From positions 1,362,550 through 1,426,549 of the forward strand of contig NZ_LT960614.1 in assembly GCF_900231165.1 (NCBI RefSeq): DNA of 64,000 nucleotides, given 5' to 3'. The first letter of the stretch is position 1. Each line of letters begins with the position of its first letter. This DNA comes from Hartmannibacter diazotrophicus. Lineage in GTDB: Bacteria; Pseudomonadota; Alphaproteobacteria; Rhizobiales; Pleomorphomonadaceae. The position numbers were made by a program, and so were the translations under genes. Below the pieces are notes generated by a model. The model saw only the letters and a list, made by a program, of their open reading frames with translations. It had not been told where the DNA came from and made no database searches. Shown here piece by piece: positions 1-8,778 of this stretch.

Positions 1-273
1 GCCAACCGGTTGCCTGTTCTGGAAGAGGTGCTTTCGGTCGACGGCAAGCCCTGTGCGCTTTTCGTCGATGCTTCCGATGTGCCCGCTCTGACGAACGGCA
101 TCAGGCAGGTTCTCACCGACGAGGCTCTTGTCCGCTCCCTCGTCACGGCCGGCCGGCAACTGGAGGCGAAATATTCGTTGGACGCCATGGTCGACGGCTA
201 CGTGCAACTGATCGACGATCTGGAGCGCAAGGCTCTTCGGCCCGGCAAGGGCATGTCGATCGCCAAGGCATGA
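1..273 (+). CDS. Glycosyltransferase, C-terminal fragment (cut by window start)
   Basis: The reading frame is open from base 1 and ends at a TGA at 271-273, so only the last 90 residues are present. The fragment has the look of the end of a group 1 / GT4 glycosyltransferase: a (V)LEEV..DG..CALFVDASDVPALTNGI segment, which in this family is the donor-binding loop followed by the helix that begins 'D...LA.AI..ll.D', then a short helical tail. Its stop overlaps the ATG of the next gene (ATGA), which implies translational coupling in a polysaccharide operon. The N-terminal acceptor domain lies outside the window, so the sugar donor cannot be inferred. Confidence 0.7.
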   Translation, partial: ANRLPVLEEVLSVDGKPCALFVDASDVPALTNGIRQVLTDEALVRSLVTAGRQLEAKYSLDAMVDGYVQLIDDLERKALRPGKGMSIAKA

Positions 274-1802
274 TCGTCGCCATTCACGGTTCGCCGGTCC
301 GGCTGCGGCGCTGGCATGAAAGGCTGGCCGCGCGGCTTTCCGCGCTTGCGGACGTGGACCTGCGCTGGTCGGAAGGGGAGGGCGGATCGCCGCTTCCCGG
401 CTCCGTTTCGCTGCTGCTCGAACTGGAGCGCCTCGTCCTGCATCGGCTGAAGCCGGGTCTTGCCGATCCCGATACGGCCAAGGACCCCGGCTGCCCGCCT
501 GTCGGAACCGACAAGCCGGACATCGTCCTCGATCTTGGCGATGCCCCTTTGCAGGCGGCGCCCGGCTCGCGCCATCTGCGCGTTCTCTACGACGGCCTGC
601 CGGGAGAAGACGCACTCTTTTCAGCCATTCTCTCCGGGCGCATCCCGGTCATCGAGATCGAGGACGTTGCTGCTGGAACGATCCTCGCCTTTGCCAATCC
701 CTCGCCGGAAACATCCGGCGGGCTGCGCGGCGGTATCGATGCCGTCTGCTCGCGGGTCGTGACGCTGTCGGAACGGCTGCTGAAGGCCCTGGTCAGCGGC
801 AGAGAGCCCGAGCCGCTGCTCAAGGCGACCCATCCGGGCCGCTCGCCGGCAAATCCTCTTGTCTCCGGTGCCAGGCACATCGCGGCATCCGCCGTCCGCG
901 AGGCCTATCGCCTGTGCTGTCATGCGCCGCACTGGCGGATCGGCTGGCGCATGAACGACGGCGACGGCGTGCTGGACCGCGGCGACCTCATGGGACCGCG
1001 CTGGAACGTGCTTTCCGATCCGGGCGATCATTTCTACGCCGATCCGGTTCCAGTGACGTGGCAGGGCAAGACCGTCCTCTTTTTCGAGGACCTCGACCAC
1101 CGTGTCGGCAAGGGGATCATCTCGGCCGTCGAGCTCGATGACAAAGGTCCTGTCGGCCCGGTGCGGCCGGTTCTGGAGGACCCCTGGCATCTCTCCTACC
1201 CCTTCATGATCGAGCACGGCGGCGCGCTCTATATGATCCCGGAGACGGGCGGCAACCGCGACGTCGCGCTTTATCGCTGCGTCTCCTTCCCGGACCGCTG
1301 GGAACGTTGCGCGGTCCTGCTGGACAACATCGTCGCGGCCGATGTGACGATCATCCGGCACGGCGGGCGGATGTGGATGTTCTGCGCCACCTGGGACGAT
1401 TCCGGAGGCTGGTCGGACTGCCTGTCGATCTTCCACGCGCCCGATCTCTTCGGTCCCTGGACGCCGCTTGCCGGAAACCCGGTGCTGATCGACCGCGATA
1501 CGGCGCGGCCTGCCGGCGACATGGTGCTGCGGGAGGGCAAGATCTGGCGTCCCGTGCAGGACTGTTCCGGCGGCTACGGCTCCGCGCTCGGCGTCATGGA
1601 GGTGACGCGCCTCGATGAAGGGGGATTCGAGCAGATCCTACGCCACCACGTGCGTCCGGGGCCGCTGTGGCCGGGACGCAAGCTCCATACCTACAATCGC
1701 CTCGGCCGGCTCGAGGTGATCGACGGCACGACCTATCGGCCCAAGATCCCCTGGCTCGCTGCCAAGGTGGACGAGCGGATGGCGCCCGCCGCAAGCGTCT
1801 GA
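270..1802 (+). CDS. GINT1-like beta-propeller protein of polysaccharide locus
   Basis: 510 residues. Residues about 1-230 resemble the N-terminal part of bacterial formyltransferase-like/'DLG' proteins of surface-sugar clusters; residues about 235-505 carry the repeated pattern of the glucosamine inositolphosphorylceramide transferase 1 N-terminal (GINT1_N) five-bladed propeller: HFYADPV near the start, then FFED, LSYPF, MIPETGG, ADVTI, WWMF-like MWMFC and RPAGD blade motifs. In plants this domain is fused to a GT64 domain; in bacteria it stands alone beside glycosyltransferases, and its activity is not established. ATG at 270 overlaps the upstream stop. A role in building or modifying a surface glycan is inferred from the neighbours only. 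Confidence 0.6.
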   Translation: MIVAIHGSPVRLRRWHERLAARLSALADVDLRWSEGEGGSPLPGSVSLLLELERLVLHRLKPGLADPDTAKDPGCPPVGTDKPDIVLDLGDAPLQAAPGSRHLRVLYDGLPGEDALFSAILSGRIPVIEIEDVAAGTILAFANPSPETSGGLRGGIDAVCSRVVTLSERLLKALVSGREPEPLLKATHPGRSPANPLVSGARHIAASAVREAYRLCCHAPHWRIGWRMNDGDGVLDRGDLMGPRWNVLSDPGDHFYADPVPVTWQGKTVLFFEDLDHRVGKGIISAVELDDKGPVGPVRPVLEDPWHLSYPFMIEHGGALYMIPETGGNRDVALYRCVSFPDRWERCAVLLDNIVAADVTIIRHGGRMWMFCATWDDSGGWSDCLSIFHAPDLFGPWTPLAGNPVLIDRDTARPAGDMVLREGKIWRPVQDCSGGYGSALGVMEVTRLDEGGFEQILRHHVRPGPLWPGRKLHTYNRLGRLEVIDGTTYRPKIPWLAAKVDERMAPAASV

Positions 1803-1834
1803 CGTGCGGCCAGCTTTCTGGTCGTCGTCTTGCC

Positions 1835-3031
1835 TCAGCCTCGCTTGGAGATTGATGCCGCGATCCGTCGCCCGAGCGCGATCATCGGGGCTTCGAGCCA
1901 TGTCCAAGTGATCGCGCTCAGAAGCAGGGTGACGAGCGTCGTCGCGACGAGCAGCCACGTGGCAAAGAGGCCGGTGTTCCGGGCAAGGACGTCATTGCCA
2001 ACGGCGAGCACGGTCAGCCCGGTGATCGTGAAGAGCGTCGGAAAATGCAGCAGGTAGATGCCATAGGAAAGATTGCCGAGGCGCCGCATCAAGGGTGACT
2101 TGGCGAGCATCGCAGGCGCGTCGATCATCAGGAGCACGATCAGGAAGGACACGGCCATCTCGAAGAGGTTGGTCACCGGATCGGCATGTCCCTTGTAGAG
2201 ATAGCCACCGGCCGCCATCAGCTCGCGCCCGTTCATGAGGATGAGGAAGAGCGCGGCGACGGCGACAAGCCGGAACGACTGGGAGAGGCGGGCAAGCGTC
2301 TCGCGCCAGTGATAGGCGACGAAGAGAACCAGGATACCGGCGGCGAAGTTCACCATGAACACCGGCCACCGGTAGAGCAGGACATGGCTGTCGGGCATCT
2401 GGTAGGCGGCAAAGGAGACCACGAGAAGCGCCGCCGTGAGAATGGCCGCGCGCCCGAGATTTCTGGCGAAAAGTACGAAGAAGGGCAGCATGGCCGAGGC
2501 GATCATTTCGACGAAGATCGTCCAGGTCGGCGGGTTGGCCTTGTCGATCAGGCCGAGAAAGCTGGCGACGATGAGAAAAGGCCCGGGCTTTTCGTCGTAG
2601 TGGCCGAAGAAGGTCGGCTCGAAGACCGCATTGCGCACGAGGGGATGCAGGAGAAAGGCATAGGCGAGCCCGAAAGCCGTCGCGACGATGAGAAGCGGAT
2701 AGAGGCGGAACAGCCGCTTGATGCCGTAGGCGACATAGGCAAGGGGCGATGCCGTGAAGCGCTTCAGCGAAATGGACAGAACGGCCCCGCTGAGCACGAA
2801 GAAGAAGGCGACCGCGGCCCCTCCGCCGCTGAAATAGTGAAACGGCGCAAGAACCGTCGGCGCAAAGGCCAGCAGCGCGATCACGTGGCTCCAGAGCACG
2901 GCGAGCGCCGCCACGCCGCGCAGGCCGTGTAGCGGTACGTTGAACGGGCGGTCCAGCGCGGGCACGACCGTGCCAGCCGCCAGGAATGGCGCGGTTTTGC
3001 CGGAGGCGAGGGACGGATGCTCGATCGTCAT
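1835..3031 (-). CDS. Acyltransferase family 3 (OafA/YrhL-like), membrane
   Basis: 398 residues if started at the ATG 3029-3031 (MTIEHPSL). The frame stays open far upstream, but that part is the shadow of the next gene. After a short cytoplasmic N-terminus it has the hallmark (L)RGVAALAVLWSHV motif near residue 35, with the catalytic-type His, then about ten hydrophobic segments, including FFVLSGAVLS and LSYGIYLLHFP. This family transfers acetyl or other short acyl groups from the cytoplasm to exported glycans. It lies 56 bp downstream of the CelD-like gene on the same strand, so it probably decorates the polysaccharide made by this locus. Confidence 0.85.
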   Translation of the reverse strand: MTIEHPSLASGKTAPFLAAGTVVPALDRPFNVPLHGLRGVAALAVLWSHVIALLAFAPTVLAPFHYFSGGGAAVAFFFVLSGAVLSISLKRFTASPLAYVAYGIKRLFRLYPLLIVATAFGLAYAFLLHPLVRNAVFEPTFFGHYDEKPGPFLIVASFLGLIDKANPPTWTIFVEMIASAMLPFFVLFARNLGRAAILTAALLVVSFAAYQMPDSHVLLYRWPVFMVNFAAGILVLFVAYHWRETLARLSQSFRLVAVAALFLILMNGRELMAAGGYLYKGHADPVTNLFEMAVSFLIVLLMIDAPAMLAKSPLMRRLGNLSYGIYLLHFPTLFTITGLTVLAVGNDVLARNTGLFATWLLVATTLVTLLLSAITWTWLEAPMIALGRRIAASISKRG

Positions 3032-3087
3032 GGCAGTTCCGGCTCCTTGAGACGTTGTGCCCGCTTGTTGCCGTGGCCTGAGGACGG

Positions 3088-4308
3088 TCACTTGCGCAGA
3101 AGTCGGCGGACCTTCCTGTTGAGGCCCGGATACTTGTCGAAGTAGATGCGCGCGTCCCGGACGAGCCGTCTCTTGATGGCCGGCAGATGCCCGCGCAGCG
3201 TCAGCGGGGTGTGGTACTCGAATAGATCGAGAGGCGTGCCGCCGAAACGTGCCTTGTACGCATGGGCGCCGACGCCGATGTCGAAGACCTCGAGGCCCTC
3301 TTCCTTGCACAGGTCCTGGGTCGAGACCATGTTGCACAAGCCCGGCGAATAACGCCGATACTGGTTGCCGCCCATCGTCGTGATGATGCCGTTGAACCGG
3401 CCCCGGTAGGTGAAGCCGAGGAACGTGGCGATGGTGGCGCCATCGAAATCGATCGTCGTCATGCTGGTGCGGCCGCTGGCGGCGCCGGCAACGGCGAGAT
3501 CGCGAAAGAAGGCACCGATATTGGGATTGTCGAGGTTGCTGGTCTGCCCCAATTCCCGGCAACGGTGATGGCGCTGCGTGATCATGATGTTCACGGCACG
3601 GGCGACTTCGTCCGGATCGGTCACGCGCCGGAAGACATAGTCGCCTTCCTTCTTCATCTTCCGGATCTTGCCCGCCGCGTCGCGGTGCGCGCTCGTCCGC
3701 GTCAGGTCGATGTCCCTGATGGGGACGACGGAGGTGCTGACCCCCATCATGATCGAGTCCGGAAGGAGGGCGAGCGGATTGTCCAGCGGCCCCACGGTCC
3801 GGGGCATCTTCTTCATGGAAAGGCCATCGGCGGCCGGCAGCGCGGCCACCACCTTTTTCCACATGATGGCGGCCTGGCGGGCGTCGAAACGGGCGGCCGG
3901 TCCCAGGATTGGGGCGCAATAGTCGCAAAGGTCGAGATCGGCAAGTTCGAGCATGCGCATGGCGCCGCGCCGGCGCCAGACAAAGGGGATCAGGACCTGC
4001 GGCTGCCCCGCCCTGTCCCGGACGACCACCACATAGGGACGCGCTCCGTGCTCTTGCGGGATTCGCCCGAGAAAGTGCTCCATGAAGAAGCGGCTCTGGA
4101 AGACGGTCAGATGGCCGGTCGCCTCCAGCGCATCCCATTCGGCCCACAACGCGGGAGACGTGATGTCGTCGAAAACATCGACGGTCAGCGAGGCGGCGTC
4201 GATTTCGTGCTGGGCAATAGCGGGAGTGGCATCGTATGCGACATCCCAGCCAAGGGCACTGGAAGCAAATTCCCACCCGGCATCTGAAGCGTGGGCCACG
4301 TCGATCAT
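3088..4308 (-). CDS. CelD/BcsL-like GNAT acetyltransferase
   Basis: 406 residues. The C-terminal half (about 190-360) has the Acetyltransf_6/CelD layout: an R-rich segment (KIRKMKKEGDY), YRGRFNGIITTMGG and the (Y)SPGLCNMVSTQDL helix, followed by FDIGVGAHAYKARFG, the usual end of the GNAT-like fold in these proteins. Such proteins occur in cellulose and exopolysaccharide clusters; the acceptor is not known. No signal peptide, so cytoplasmic. An AGGA precedes the ATG at 4308 by about 9 nt. Followed after 56 bp by the acyltransferase gene, likely co-transcribed. Confidence 0.75.
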   Translation of the reverse strand: MIDVAHASDAGWEFASSALGWDVAYDATPAIAQHEIDAASLTVDVFDDITSPALWAEWDALEATGHLTVFQSRFFMEHFLGRIPQEHGARPYVVVVRDRAGQPQVLIPFVWRRRGAMRMLELADLDLCDYCAPILGPAARFDARQAAIMWKKVVAALPAADGLSMKKMPRTVGPLDNPLALLPDSIMMGVSTSVVPIRDIDLTRTSAHRDAAGKIRKMKKEGDYVFRRVTDPDEVARAVNIMITQRHHRCRELGQTSNLDNPNIGAFFRDLAVAGAASGRTSMTTIDFDGATIATFLGFTYRGRFNGIITTMGGNQYRRYSPGLCNMVSTQDLCKEEGLEVFDIGVGAHAYKARFGGTPLDLFEYHTPLTLRGHLPAIKRRLVRDARIYFDKYPGLNRKVRRLLRK

Positions 4309-4374
4309 TCCCGAATCCTTCGGTCGATTACTGGATACAAAAACCGGCCCGGCGGCCTCGGCGCGCGATGCGTG

Positions 4375-5589
4375 TCAGTTGCCGGGTGATCGATCGGATA
4401 ACAGTGCCTCAGGCTCGAACAGAGCCTTCATGACCAGCGGATCCGGCAGCCCGGTCGAAGGATCGAGCAGGCCGAAACCGTCGGCAAAATCCCAGTGCGT
4501 CCAGCCGACGCAGCCTTTGTCTTCCGCCGCCGTGACCACGGACGCCAGCCACCTGGCACGATCATCCGGTTGGGCGGCAAAGCGCAGGACGCCAAATTCG
4601 TTCAGGATGACCACCCGGTTATTCTTCGCGGACCAGTCGGCAACCGCCTCGAACAGCCGATCGGCGGAGTGCGGTGTCCAGTCCCGCGACAGGGAACTGT
4701 CGAGAAACCGCGAACTGGCCGCATGGCCCTCCGCACGCAGATCAATGAGCAACTGGCGAATGGCGGGATCGGTCTTGCTGGCCGGGAAGGGAACGTTTTT
4801 CAGGTGCGTCAGCGGGTCGGCGTCCGTCGACCACGTCAGCCCCTGATGGGTGAACGCCATCGGGTCGTAGAAATGCACGGCATAGACGACGTTCGGATCG
4901 TCCACGGGCTTCATGCCGAGAAGAACTTCGGGCCGCTGCGGCCCGTAGGGTTCGGCAATCAGCGTCGTCTCGGGCATCAGCGCGCGCATATGGGCCAGGA
5001 AGCGGGGCAGATGCACCCGCCAGGTGTCCTCGTCGGTCACCGGTTCGTTCAGGACTTCGGCAAAGATGCGGTCCGGGGGAAACTGCGTGATGACGGACGC
5101 GAGATTGTCCCAGGCATTCTCGACGGCCTTGGCCGCCGCCTCCGGATCGGACTTGTAGAGGTCGGCGAACGGACCGCCCGGATGCAGGTCGACGCTGACC
5201 GCATAGCCTTCGTCGAGAAGCAGGGAGAGGGCGCCGCGCAGGGCGCTCAGCTGGGCGGCAACGGCGGTAGGGTCCATGAAACGGGCCATGACGAGTTCGC
5301 CGCGCACAGGCAGGCGCACATGGGTCATGCCGAGCAGGCGAAGGTGGCGCAGGACCGTGCGGCTCGGCGTCTTGCCGTCGGGGCGGTCCATCCAGCTTGG
5401 AATGTTGAAGCCACGGGCCAGCGCCTGCACGCGATCGGCGGCCACGCCCCCGCTGCGTTCGGCAAGGCAGGCCGGAAAGCCCTCCGCCGCCGACGCGGGC
5501 ATGCCGCCGGCCAGGCCGCCCAGACCGAGGAGCGAAAGGAAAGCCGCGGCTGCAAGACGCTGTACGGGCCGCAAAGGCAGAATCCTCAT
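4375..5589 (-). CDS. Secreted glycoside hydrolase family 5 (cellulase-like)
   Basis: 404 residues from the ATG at 5587-5589, chosen because it overlaps the stop of the upstream gene (ATGA) and opens a clean signal peptide (RLAAAAFLSLLGLGGLAGG, cleavage near ASA-AEG). Further 5' in frame is only shadow sequence. GH5 landmarks in order: ARGFNIPSW near 60, HVRLPVRGE, VSVDLHPGG, VLNEPV (the Asn-Glu acid/base pair), YAVHFYDP, and VILNEFGVL with the nucleophile Glu, then WTHWDFADGFGL. Found in a polysaccharide cluster, it more likely trims or releases the organism's own exopolysaccharide than digests plant cellulose; that is inference. Confidence 0.88.
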   Translation of the reverse strand: MRILPLRPVQRLAAAAFLSLLGLGGLAGGMPASAAEGFPACLAERSGGVAADRVQALARGFNIPSWMDRPDGKTPSRTVLRHLRLLGMTHVRLPVRGELVMARFMDPTAVAAQLSALRGALSLLLDEGYAVSVDLHPGGPFADLYKSDPEAAAKAVENAWDNLASVITQFPPDRIFAEVLNEPVTDEDTWRVHLPRFLAHMRALMPETTLIAEPYGPQRPEVLLGMKPVDDPNVVYAVHFYDPMAFTHQGLTWSTDADPLTHLKNVPFPASKTDPAIRQLLIDLRAEGHAASSRFLDSSLSRDWTPHSADRLFEAVADWSAKNNRVVILNEFGVLRFAAQPDDRARWLASVVTAAEDKGCVGWTHWDFADGFGLLDPSTGLPDPLVMKALFEPEALLSDRSPGN

Positions 5590-6434
5590 TTCGATTTGGT
5601 CAGGAGCAGCCACATGGCATGCGGATTGGTCGTCAGGTACCGCCAGCCGAGCCGTGTCGGTTCGAGGCTTGCGCGGTAGAGCCACTCGAGCCCCATCCGC
5701 TGCATCCACTCGGGCGCGCGGCTCTTGGTGTTCGACAGAAAGTCGAAGAGACCGCCCGTCGTCTTGACGAGGCCGACGCGGTCCAGTGCCATGAGGTTGC
5801 GAGAGATGAACGCCTGCTCGAGAGGAACGCCAAGGCCGACCCAGAGAATATCCGGCGCGGCGTCATTGATCTCCGCGATGACGGCGCTTTCTTCCTCGCG
5901 CTTGAAATAGCCGTTCCGCGCTCCGACCAGCTTGAGATGGGGATAGAGCTTGCGGACGTTGGCCTCCGCCGCCCTGATGATCTCCTCTCGCGCGCCGAGC
6001 AGGAAGAAGCTCGCGCCGACGCGCTGCGCCACCTCGGCCACGTCATGGAAGAGATCGGTCGTGGCGGCACGCTCGGGCACCGGATGTGCACAGGCGAACT
6101 GGGAGACCGCGACCATCGGTGAGCCGTCCGCGTGGATCAGGTCGGCGTCATCGAAGAGCGCCTTGACCTCGCGATTGGTCGCGCAGAGCGAAATGACCTG
6201 CCCGTTGGCCGACGTGATGTAAAATGGAGGTTTGCCCGAATTGCGCCTCGCTACTGCCCAATTCGCCATATACTCAGCAGACAGCGCCCGGTCGATGACG
6301 GCAATCTCCATGCCTCCGAGCGTTGCGGTGGGGATATCCTTTGGCCAGACACCTGCCAAGGGACCAGTGATGGCCGCTTGCCCTATGCCTGTCTCGTGCG
6401 TGATTGCAAATTCCAGTGACATAGCCGCCGACAT
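5586..6434 (-). CDS. WecG/TagA/CpsF family glycosyltransferase
   Basis: 282 residues. Family landmarks: YITSANGQVISLC, the DADLIHADGSPMV motif (residues about 95-107) that contains the conserved Asp of the family, FFLLGAREE, and PDILWVGLGVPLEQAFI. WecG/TagA enzymes transfer a sugar (ManNAcA or ManNAc in studied cases) to a polyprenyl-PP-linked primer at the inner membrane face, an early step of polymer assembly. Here the substrate is unknown. The stop overlaps the GH5 start. An alternative start lies four codons in (MSLEF). Upstream is a 279-bp AT-rich gap with a 9-bp palindrome. Confidence 0.88.
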   Translation of the reverse strand: MSAAMSLEFAITHETGIGQAAITGPLAGVWPKDIPTATLGGMEIAVIDRALSAEYMANWAVARRNSGKPPFYITSANGQVISLCATNREVKALFDDADLIHADGSPMVAVSQFACAHPVPERAATTDLFHDVAEVAQRVGASFFLLGAREEIIRAAEANVRKLYPHLKLVGARNGYFKREEESAVIAEINDAAPDILWVGLGVPLEQAFISRNLMALDRVGLVKTTGGLFDFLSNTKSRAPEWMQRMGLEWLYRASLEPTRLGWRYLTTNPHAMWLLLTKSK

Positions 6435-6562
6435 GCTCCGCTGCCTTGGACTTCATTACGCTTTTCAGCAGTCATATACGCATCAGCTTTGGGCCAAGTT
6501 AAAATCCAGCTTTCCTTTGAGTAACATCATCTCTAGGTGATCGTACTCTAAACTTGGCTTCA

Positions 6563-6583
6563 TAAAATTCGTATCGAATTTTA
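6563..6583. promoter_or_regulatory. Perfect 9-bp inverted repeat, candidate operator
   Basis: Arms TAAAATTCG (6563-6571) and CGAATTTTA (6575-6583) separated by 3 nt. It lies in an AT-rich gap 129 bp upstream of the WecG/TagA start and 131 bp beyond the end of the sugar transferase. There is no T-tract, so a binding site is more likely than a terminator. The cognate regulator is not identifiable from the sequence. Confidence 0.45.
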
Positions 6584-6678
6584 GAAATTGTTCACCACCT
6601 TAAATCAACTCCGTCGAAACCGATAGCTCTGGTGTCGCCTGATCTCGTCGGGTCGAATTTTCCCTCTCTTCAACACTT

Positions 6679-6707
6679 TGCCCGCCCTCGATTTTGGGGG
6701 GGGCGGG
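6679..6707. other. GC hairpin between sugar transferase and WecG-like genes
   Basis: GCCCGCCC (6679-6686) can pair with GGGCGGGC near 6700-6707, just past the stop of the sugar transferase on the minus strand. A terminator is expected here, but neither side carries a U-rich run, so only the hairpin is certain. Confidence 0.4.
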
Positions 6708-6713
6708 CAGTCG

Positions 6714-8267
6714 TCAATACGCATTCTCCTGATTGAGGATCCGTATCGGCGTCAGGAACAGAATATAAAGATCGAACAAAATCGACCAATTGTCGATATA
6801 TTCCAGGTCATATTGTACACGTTCCTGAATTTTCTCGGGTTTGTCGATCTCTCCGCGCAGGCCGTTGATCTGCGCCCAGCCCGTGACGCCAGGCTTGACC
6901 CTGTGGCGGGCGAAGTATCCGTCGACGACTTCTTCCCAGAGCTTGTGCGCCGTATGGGCATTGACCGCATGCGGTCTCGGACCGACGAGCGACAACTCGC
7001 CCTTGAGCACGTTGATGAGCTGGGGCAATTCGTCGATGGACGTACGCCGCATCAAACGTCCGACGGTCGTGACCCGGGTGTCGTCGCGCGTCACCACCCT
7101 TTCGGCCTTCGGATCGGCCATTTCTTGATACATGGACCGGAATTTCAGGACGCTGACAACTTCGTTGTTGAAGCCATAGCGCTTCTGCCGGAAGAAGACC
7201 GGACCGGGACTGTTGAGCTTCACGGCAGCGGCTGCCGCGATCATGACGGGCGAGAAGACGACGAGCGCCAGGGACGCGAAGACGACATCGAAGATGCGCT
7301 TGGCGATCCGGTCCCAGCCGACGATCGGCTTGTCGAAGACATCGAGAAAGGGCACGCCGGCGATATAGGAATAGGCGCGCGGCCTGAGCTTGATGCGGCT
7401 TGAAAGGGCGCTGAGACGGATATTGACCGGCAGGACCCAGAGGCGCTTGAGGATCTGCAGCAGGCGCGCCTCGGCGCTGAGCGGGATCGAGACGATCACC
7501 ATGTCGATGGCCGCCAGACGCGCGAATACTTCAAGTTCGGCCACGTTGCCGAGCTTGGGATAGCCGGCGGTGTTTTCAGGCGACCGGTCGTCCTTGCGAT
7601 CGTCGAAGATGCCCAGAATCTTGAGTTCGTTGCGCCCGTTGCGTTCCACCGCCTTGATGAGATCCTCCGCCGGAGCGCCGCCGCCGACGATGACGGCTCT
7701 CGTCTGCAGCCGGCCCTGGTGCGTCCAGTGCCGCACGAGGCTCGTGACGATCAGCGAGGAAAGAACGAGCGAGGCGAGCTGGCTCGCCGCCCAGATCAGC
7801 AACCAGTCGCGCGGCATGGCGATGCCGACCTCGCCGACGAACATCAGCGCGAGAAGGGCGCTGATCGTCAGCAGCAGGACCACGATGCTGCGTCCGACCC
7901 GCCGGATACCCTGGCGGATGGCGCCGATGCTGTAGTCCTGGATGACCTGGATGCCGAAGACCGTCAGGATCGGAACGCCGATCAGCGGGCCAAACTGGCT
8001 TTGCGTGATCGAGGAAAAATCGTCGGTCCAGACCTTGAGGCCGACGATGCCGATGGCGATCATCAGGAGAAAATCGAGAATGGCGGCGATGCCGCTGACG
8101 ATCGACGGAGAGATCGCCTCCTCGCGAAAGGACATTGCGACGGATCGGGCCTTGTTGCCGAGGACCACCTTGCGGCTGTCGATGGCGCGCCGATCGCTGG
8201 CAGGCGCCTCGGCGGAGGTCCCGACCAGACGGGCGAGGGGAGCCGATGTGCTGTCCTGCATGGTCAT
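6714..8267 (-). CDS. Polyprenyl-phosphate sugar-1-phosphate transferase (WcaJ/ExoY-like)
   Basis: 517 residues. The N-terminal half has four hydrophobic segments between about 55 and 185 and a nucleotide-binding-like domain (AVIVGGGAPAEDLIKAV). The C-terminal bacterial sugar transferase domain (about 315-517) starts with the KRIFDVVFASLALV membrane re-entrant helix, then VFFRQKRYG, VLKFRSM, RRTSIDELPQLINVLKGE, LVGPRPHA and VKPGVTGWAQINGLRG, all standard for phosphoglycosyl transferases; the D-E in IDELPQ is the catalytic dyad. It loads the first sugar phosphate on undecaprenyl phosphate at the inner membrane and so starts repeat-unit synthesis for the polysaccharide made by the neighbouring genes. 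Confidence 0.92.
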   Translation of the reverse strand: MTMQDSTSAPLARLVGTSAEAPASDRRAIDSRKVVLGNKARSVAMSFREEAISPSIVSGIAAILDFLLMIAIGIVGLKVWTDDFSSITQSQFGPLIGVPILTVFGIQVIQDYSIGAIRQGIRRVGRSIVVLLLTISALLALMFVGEVGIAMPRDWLLIWAASQLASLVLSSLIVTSLVRHWTHQGRLQTRAVIVGGGAPAEDLIKAVERNGRNELKILGIFDDRKDDRSPENTAGYPKLGNVAELEVFARLAAIDMVIVSIPLSAEARLLQILKRLWVLPVNIRLSALSSRIKLRPRAYSYIAGVPFLDVFDKPIVGWDRIAKRIFDVVFASLALVVFSPVMIAAAAAVKLNSPGPVFFRQKRYGFNNEVVSVLKFRSMYQEMADPKAERVVTRDDTRVTTVGRLMRRTSIDELPQLINVLKGELSLVGPRPHAVNAHTAHKLWEEVVDGYFARHRVKPGVTGWAQINGLRGEIDKPEKIQERVQYDLEYIDNWSILFDLYILFLTPIRILNQENAY

Positions 8268-8778
8268 GCTGCGCGGTTCCGTCTTTCTTGGTCTGCGCGG
8301 AGGCGTGGCGAGTTCCGTACGTTCGGCAGGGCATGTGGCCCGTCGATCGGTCGTCTGAATGGATTTGGACCATCAATCATTTTGGCGGGGTTAACTCTTC
8401 CGGCATTTGCGATTGTCGCCCGGCCGGATTTGCCGACATTGCTAGCGAAAGGTGAATCCCATTGATCCAATAGGGCCGATTGGTGACGAAGCGTTGACCA
8501 TGCCGCCCGAATATGCACGCGAGGATTGTTTGTTTGAGAATCCTGCAATTCCGACATTTACCGCTTGACATGTGAGGACTGACGAATGATGATAATCGTC
8601 AGAACTTGAATTCACGGCCGGGATGCCACGCGCGAATGGGCTGGGGCGCTGTTTTGGGGATTGTCTCCGAAGCCTCGAAATTCATCGAGCGCAAACCGCA
8701 AGGTTCAGGCATCCTGAGCGGGCCTCAAGGCACGTCCCTGGCGGCATGCATGTGGTTTAACGAGACAGGTGGGATGGG
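8268..8778. other. Divergent intergenic region, sugar transferase / tetR
   Basis: 511 bp between two divergent genes. It holds one 22-bp palindrome (8580-8601) that recurs in front of the RND pump genes. No convincing gene is seen: the 60-100 codon frames here lack a ribosome binding site and any recognisable domain. Promoters for both flanking genes must lie here but cannot be placed with confidence. Confidence 0.6.
8580..8601. promoter_or_regulatory. Candidate TetR operator O1 (TGACGA-N10-TCGTCA)
   Basis: Palindrome with arms TGACGA (8580-8585) and TCGTCA (8596-8601), 10-nt spacer; the adjoining C and G extend it to 7 bp per arm. The same arms and the same spacer occur at 9443-9464, in front of the efflux pump. 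O1 lies 178 bp upstream of tetR and 313 bp upstream of the divergent sugar transferase. Two matching copies flanking a TetR gene make self-regulation likely. Confidence 0.65.

Noticed and set aside
1835-4276. One 813-codon frame covering both acyltransferase and upstream gene
   Set aside because: Only the 3' half (from 3031) has acyltransferase 3 features; the 5' half is the antisense-phase shadow of the CelD-like gene, in another frame on the same strand.
6679-6707. Rho-independent terminator after the sugar transferase
   Set aside because: The hairpin is good but no U-rich run follows on either strand, so it is listed only as a hairpin.
8264-8557. 97-codon minus-strand frame before the sugar transferase
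   Set aside because: No ribosome binding site, no recognisable family, overlaps the transferase start and lies in promoter DNA.
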